From Flaccisagitta enflata (lineage: Eukaryota; Chaetognatha; Sagittoidea; Aphragmophora): a stretch of DNA of 64,000 nucleotides. The position numbers and the translations under genes were made by a program. Below, piece after piece: positions 59,711 to 64,000 of the stretch (its first letter is position 1; each line of letters starts with the position of its first letter). The notes below the pieces were generated by a model. It was not told where the DNA came from. It saw only the letters and a program-made list of their open reading frames with translations, and ran no database searches. Location: positions 17,050,001-17,114,000 of the forward strand of contig OZ231126.1 in NCBI GenBank assembly GCA_965153355.1, given 5' to 3'.

Positions 59711-60579
59711 TATTTATCTTTTTATATTCTTTTATTTTTCAAACATCTCTTCTTCTTTATCTTTTTAAATTTCTTACGTGGTCTGGGTAGCTTTTTATCA
59801 AGAAATTACCATAGTTTCCTTTTCAGGCAAGGCCAATTATTACTATTGTTTGGACATATTTTAGATTCATAAAATGAAAATCGGAAAAATAAAAACATCG
59901 ATACTATGAAATATATATATAATGGATCTGTTCTTTTGTGAAAAAATACAGAACCCTTTTCCTCATTCTGTCTTAAATTACTCCTTTAAAATGTTTTTTT
60001 CAAAAATTCCTCCTGACACAGCTTTACATAGAAAAAGGTGTAAAAACCATACTTAATTTTGGGCTAGATCAATAAGATTTGGTATGCATACTCTGTTGTG
60101 CATCTTCTAACTACTGTTCAAATCTCATGATGTTACTTCAATGGGAAGATAGATTTTTGCAATTTTGAAGTTGAAGTATCCAAAATTTCTAATTTTATTT
60201 GTCACACAGCCCCCTGATTGTTTTTTTTTATTACGCAAAAATTCTCAAAAACAAAAGGTCACGAAAATTTTTGCATGTACTATTTTAATAAATGAGCAGG
60301 TTTAACTGAAAAAGTGGGGTCGAATTTCTCATATGTAAGGGGAATGGGTCGTGAAAATTCCTGGTGTGTGATCTTTGGCATTAAAATTTGTTGCCTTTTC
60401 CATCATAGGTTTATAAACATTTAGTTTTTTTTCACTGAAACGGCCAAAGAAGCCTTGAATTTTTTTCTTGGTATAAGATTACATGGTTAGGGATGTAGAC
60501 GGTTGTTTCAGCGGGCCAAAAACTGTTGTTTTGATGCCTATAGTAGTACAAAAATGCCACGAATAACAATTGGGTTTAC
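59711..60579. other. No recognisable feature
   Basis: AT-rich part of the composite insertion with no exon or clear repeat. Confidence 0.35.
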
Positions 60580-61790
60580 TCAGTTCTCCATGTCTTAGGC
60601 AGTATATCACTTTGTGCGAGGTTTCAAGTTTGAAAGAAGTGTGTAACATTGTAAAAATAGTGTGTCAATATTGCAACTTTATTCAGATTGAGCAATGGAC
60701 ATCAGTGGGAGTATGACCAATAGCAGCATAGCATCTTCCAAGTTTCAGCCAATCACAGCTTCCCCAGGGATCCCTGCTGTTTCCCTCCTATTCAAGTAGG
60801 GTGAAAGCACGCACAAAAGGGCAATCTAGTACTAAATTTGATCATGACAGTTTGTCTTTAAGATTAATAAACACCTTGAATCCCCTCTCCGCGGAACTTG
60901 AACTTTTTATGATGGAAAGAGAACAGGGTCATCTTTCATATATATCAGTAAGAAATTCCGCGGTGAGGGGATTCAACCCCAACCATATAAATGTTTTTAA
61001 AAAAGCGCTCCAAAATCGGACAAACCGCAACTATCGTCGCTTCAAATTAGTAGTAAGAACCGATTTTTTATCATTTTTTTTTCTCTAGTTTGTTCGCCAT
61101 TCCTTCCTCTTTCATTTGGTACCTTAATACCCGCAAAACTCTTTCTAGTTTTTCTGACAGAGGGAATTTACTGAAACAAGTTTTGCTCCCGAAAATCCTC
61201 TTAAAAACTGCGGTTTATCAATTTTGATATCATATTACTATGAAAATAGACGTTTTTTTCCTCGAGTAAGGGCTCATTCCTTCCTCAAATTACATACACT
61301 TTTGGCAATTAACAAAACAAGGCCGGATACACGGCCAATACCAGTTGCGGACGGGTGGGCAGGGGCGGAAATGCGTGTTTTCACACTTTCCAACTCGATC
61401 ACCATGACGGACCGACGGACCGACCGACGGACCGACGGACGGACAAAGCCTCTTATAGAGTTGCGTGTCCGCAACTAAAAAACGCAAAAAAAATTATTTA
61501 AATTCACCCTCTTTCAAAACTTAAGACATTTGTTAATTACAATGTGCTGTCATGATCAAATTTAGTACTAGATTGCTCTTTTGTATATGCTTTTACCCTG
61601 CTTGAACAGCAGAGAAACAGCAGGGAAGCTGTGATTGGCTGAAACTTGGAAGATGGTAAGCTGCCATTAGCCTTACTCCCATTGATCTCCATTGCTCAAT
61701 CTGAAAAAAATTGCAATATTGACACGCTGTTTTTACAATGTTACACACTTTTTTCAAACTTGAAACCTCGCTCAAAGTGATATACTACCC
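60580..61790. mobile_element. Inverted-repeat unit inside the composite
   Basis: Arms 60580-60849 and 61545-61790 are inverted (AAGTGATATACT, CCAAGTTTCAGCCAATCAC, GATCAAATTTAGTACTAGAT). The loop is the inverted copy of 57725-58258 plus an A element. Confidence 0.6.
61314..61482 (-). mobile_element. A-family element with known empty site
   Basis: CAAGGCCGGATACACGGCCA to GAGTTGCGTGTCCGCAACTA. The inverted twin of the flanks (57784-57799) has an unbroken run of nine T, so the element can be delimited as AG...CTTG within oligo-T. Confidence 0.85.
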
Positions 61791-61886
61791 AAATGGTTTT
61801 CTTGAAAGAAAAAAAATTGTGTCCATACTCGCCCTAGTTCAGATTTTAGCAGGTGTCATACAAAAAGCCCAAGCAAATTCCACTGT

Positions 61887-62152
61887 GCATATCCCAGCCT
61901 CAAGGCCCCAAATCCCAGTCTTGAGGCCAAAATCCCATGAGGCTGGAATTTGGACCTTGGGGGTGGGGATTTGAGCCTCAAGGCTGGGATAACATAGGCC
62001 TCGAGGCTGAGATATGAGCCTCCCGAGGCTGAGATGGGCCTGAGGCTGAGATATGACGCCGAGGCTGGGGGAGGGTGCGTAGAAGAAGGAGGAGAAGAAG
62101 GAGAAAATCCCCATTGTGTGACATAGGTCTCGGCCCTTCAGGGCCGCTGCCC
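61887..62152 (-). mobile_element. H-family element, 5' part (right piece)
   Basis: Resumes with CATATCCCAGCCTCAAGGCC, carries GAGGCTGGGATAT units, GAAGGAGAAGAAGGAG, CATAGGTCTCGGCCCTTCAG and GGGCCGCTGCCCC. Together with 57504-57724 it makes one H copy of about 485 bp. Confidence 0.65.
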
Positions 62153-62221
62153 CAGCAGCAACAACAACAGAACAGTTATAACCTGTACAACCACAGCAAC
62201 AACAACAGCAGCAACAACAGC

Positions 62222-62271
<50 letters not shown>

Positions 62272-62280
62272 CCACAACAA
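62153..62280. repeat. (CAA)n microsatellite with CAG units
   Basis: AGCAGCAACAACAAC grading into pure CAA; it stands directly against the 5' end of the split H element. Confidence 0.95.
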
Positions 62281-63045
62281 CGAACTACATGCCTAACTTT
62301 TCCTTCGTCCAAATCATTTCCCAACGAGGAAAAAGCTGATTTCATTAATGCAAAACCTGAAGCAATTTATGCTGGCTTTTAGTTATAATTATATAATTGC
62401 GTGTTGAAAGACACTCCAGGATAAAAAAATTTGAAAAAACGAAACATATATTACTTAAATCAAAACAAAGTGACATCTTTCACCTCCTTTAATTATGTTT
62501 TTTTTATTTGAAAAGCTTAATATGGTGATAATGAAAAATAAATAACATATCTAGAAACGTGAGAGGCTCGCCTTTTATATGACTATAGATTCGACGTTAT
62601 GTTTGTATTATACAAAAATTGTTTATTAAAAATGTAATAACTAAAAAGTGAGAAAAAGCAAAAAATATCATTGAAGAAAGTCCCATTTAGCCGAGCCATA
62701 GGCAATTAATGAACTGAATTATCGACTTTTTTCTCTTGAATCTCATACAACATGCTGTGACAATGATTCAAGCTAAATTTGAGAAATTTACCTCATTTTC
62801 TTGATAATTTATTGCATGAAATATTAAAACCTTAGTTTGGCCAACATCATGTGCTCGCATAAAGCCGCAGATCGAGAATTAACTACCCCTGATACATTAT
62901 TTTCTATCCAAAAATATTATTTTCTATCCAATAGAGGCACCTTTTGGTGGCCGCGCCTACACCTGAGTATTGGAGTTAAAGCGGCGAAACTCACTCTAGG
63001 GTGTAGGTCTCCAACTGATGACCAGAAATTGGATGTTAAAATATT
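62281..63045. other. No recognisable feature
   Basis: Only a short direct repeat (ATTATTTTCTATCCAA, near 62900 and 62920) is seen. Confidence 0.35.
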
Positions 63046-63518
63046 AACTAGTCATCCAAGGATCGCACATGGTCAGCGGTACCCGATGCCCTGCTGGGAG
63101 TGATCCAGTGAAGAAGTGGAGTGAGAGCAGGGCAGCGGCCCCAAAGGGCCGATGTCCTGTAGAACACAGGGGGGAATTTCCATACGTCCTGAGGAGGCAC
63201 ATTTCTGGCAATAGATGACTGATTCAGGCCAAAGAAGGCATATTTGAAGGCTGGAGGGCAGAATTGAGGCTTTGAGAGTGGATTTGAGGTTTGGAGGGCA
63301 AATTTGAGCCACAGAGGGCTGATTTGATGCATGGAGGCCTAGTTGAAGGTCTGGAGGGCAGATCTGAGGTCTGTAGGTCAGATTTGAGGCAGGGGGGGGG
63401 GCTGATTTGAAGGCTAGAAGGCTGATTTGAGGCCTGGAGGGCTAAATTTAGGGCTGGGAGGGCAAATTTGAGGCCTTGATGGCCAACGGGGGGGGGGGGA
63501 CAGACGGATGCACTAAGG
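63046..63518 (-). mobile_element. G-family element, 5' end lost
   Basis: TAGTCATCCAAGGATCGCAC, GGTCAGCGGTACCCGATGCC, GGGCAGCGGCCCCAAAGGGC, GTCCTGTAGAACACAGGGGG, then GAGGGCAGATTTGAGG units to a G run and GACAGACGG. The final inverted copy is missing. Confidence 0.6.
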
Positions 63519-64000
63519 GCCATGGATTGCGCTAGATGGCTCCTTGGGTATTTGGGTGAAAATTCTCATCTCTGCTATATGGCTCAAACTAAGTAGAATG
63601 GTCATGGTAGCATTTTAGCATACATTACCGGTCCATATGACAGGTTTTGTGGCAATTTAGAGTGAAAAAAGGCGACCTAAATGGACATCACTACGAAAAA
63701 TGCTAAATTTTAAGAAAAATCAATAAATTTTTTGGATTATCTGTTAAGATGACAAAAAGCTGATGATATCTCCAATATTGGATTGGATTCCTTCATTAAT
63801 GTTCAAATGTCTGGAAAAATTTAAAAGATCATTAATTTTTACATTTTTAGCACTATGAAATTAGTCTACTATTACTACATATTTGACCTAATTTGCATGC
63901 TTTTATTACCCTATAAATATAAAAAATCGCACAAGGACGCACAATGAGCCACCTATGCCAAAATGTAGTTCAAGGGGTCTTGAATCCAGAATGTTATAGC
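63519..64000. other. No recognisable feature at window end
   Basis: AT-rich; the missing TM5-TM7 exons of the GPCR are not here. Confidence 0.35.

Larger units (their letters stand above)
57725..61886. mobile_element. 4.2-kb composite insertion in an H element
   Basis: CATAT stands on both sides (57720-57724 and 61887-61891). The ends are CACAAAGT and ACTGTG. Segment 57725-58350 reappears inverted in parts at 60845-61556 and 61790-61886, and 60580-60849 is inverted against 61545-61790. No transposase frame is seen; the middle holds (CTTT)n and an A copy. Confidence 0.55.

Noticed and set aside
61274-61487. Recurrent peptides of the SVRPSVRPSV or IRGFVRPSV type at many loci
   Set aside because: They are translations of the (CGTC)n tract in group 1 elements, present in all frames and cut by stops outside the repeat.

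Overview
The window is from a eukaryotic nuclear genome, most likely a bilaterian invertebrate (no species can be named from the sequence). The evidence is a multi-exon neuropeptide-type GPCR with GT..AG introns, long introns, roughly 60 % A+T, very many long microsatellites and a dense layer of short mobile elements. No bacterial-style operon, CRISPR array, rRNA or recognisable tRNA was seen. Most long reading frames here (poly-Lys/Glu, poly-Ser-Phe, poly-Asn, runs of SVRPSVRPS) are translations of repeats and are not genes.

Real coding content is small. (1) A plus-strand class A GPCR resembling thyrotropin-releasing-hormone-type receptors. Five phase-compatible exons (45393-45776, 50386-50469, 53336-53498, 53743-53825, 54443-54626) encode a glycosylated N-terminus through TM4 and the ECL2 cysteine; TM5-TM7 must lie beyond 64000. 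(2) Two minus-strand exons (29056-29241 and 9131-9862), both at phase 0, that together would give a divergent seven-helix protein of about 305 residues. (3) The decayed 3' end of a Tc1-like transposase (27742-27969).

Most of the rest is mobile DNA, in two groups. Group 1 elements carry (CGTC)n-type tracts, lack target duplications and sit in oligo-T runs. For reference I name the families as follows. A: 5' stem GTTGCGGACACGCAAC, 3' hairpin GGCCGTGTATCCGGCC then TTG. A': same 5' end, 3' hairpin GTGACCCCGCGTCAC. B: 5' stem GTCGCGGACACGCGAC. C: 5' stem GTCGCGTGCACGCGAC, often with long internal minisatellites. D: 5' stem starting GATGCGTCC. E: 5' end GGTGCGCC. G, H, I and K are longer (400-740 bp): they begin TTTTTGGGCAGCGGCCCC, have long subterminal inverted repeats and GGCCT/GAGGC minisatellites, and G, H and I share the 3' tail GGGTACCGCTGACC. 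Their plan matches Helentron-associated interspersed elements (HINE/DINE-like), which are non-autonomous rolling-circle relatives; no helicase gene is present. Group 2 elements are fold-back MITEs flanked by TA, of Tc1/mariner or pogo type.

Layout: 1-9100 scattered group 1 elements and one TA fold-back; 9131-9862 terminal exon of the minus-strand gene; 9900-17604 nested TA fold-backs; 18107-22276 head-to-tail array of six co-oriented group 1 elements; 22300-29000 microsatellites and the Tc1 relic; 29056-29241 first minus-strand exon; 29449-43511 group 1 elements, several nested or tandem; 45280-64000 the GPCR gene, whose introns are packed with both element groups. The strongest novelty is the group 1 set. 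Different families keep the same pairing plan with different sequences, and two copies can be compared with their own empty sites inside this window.
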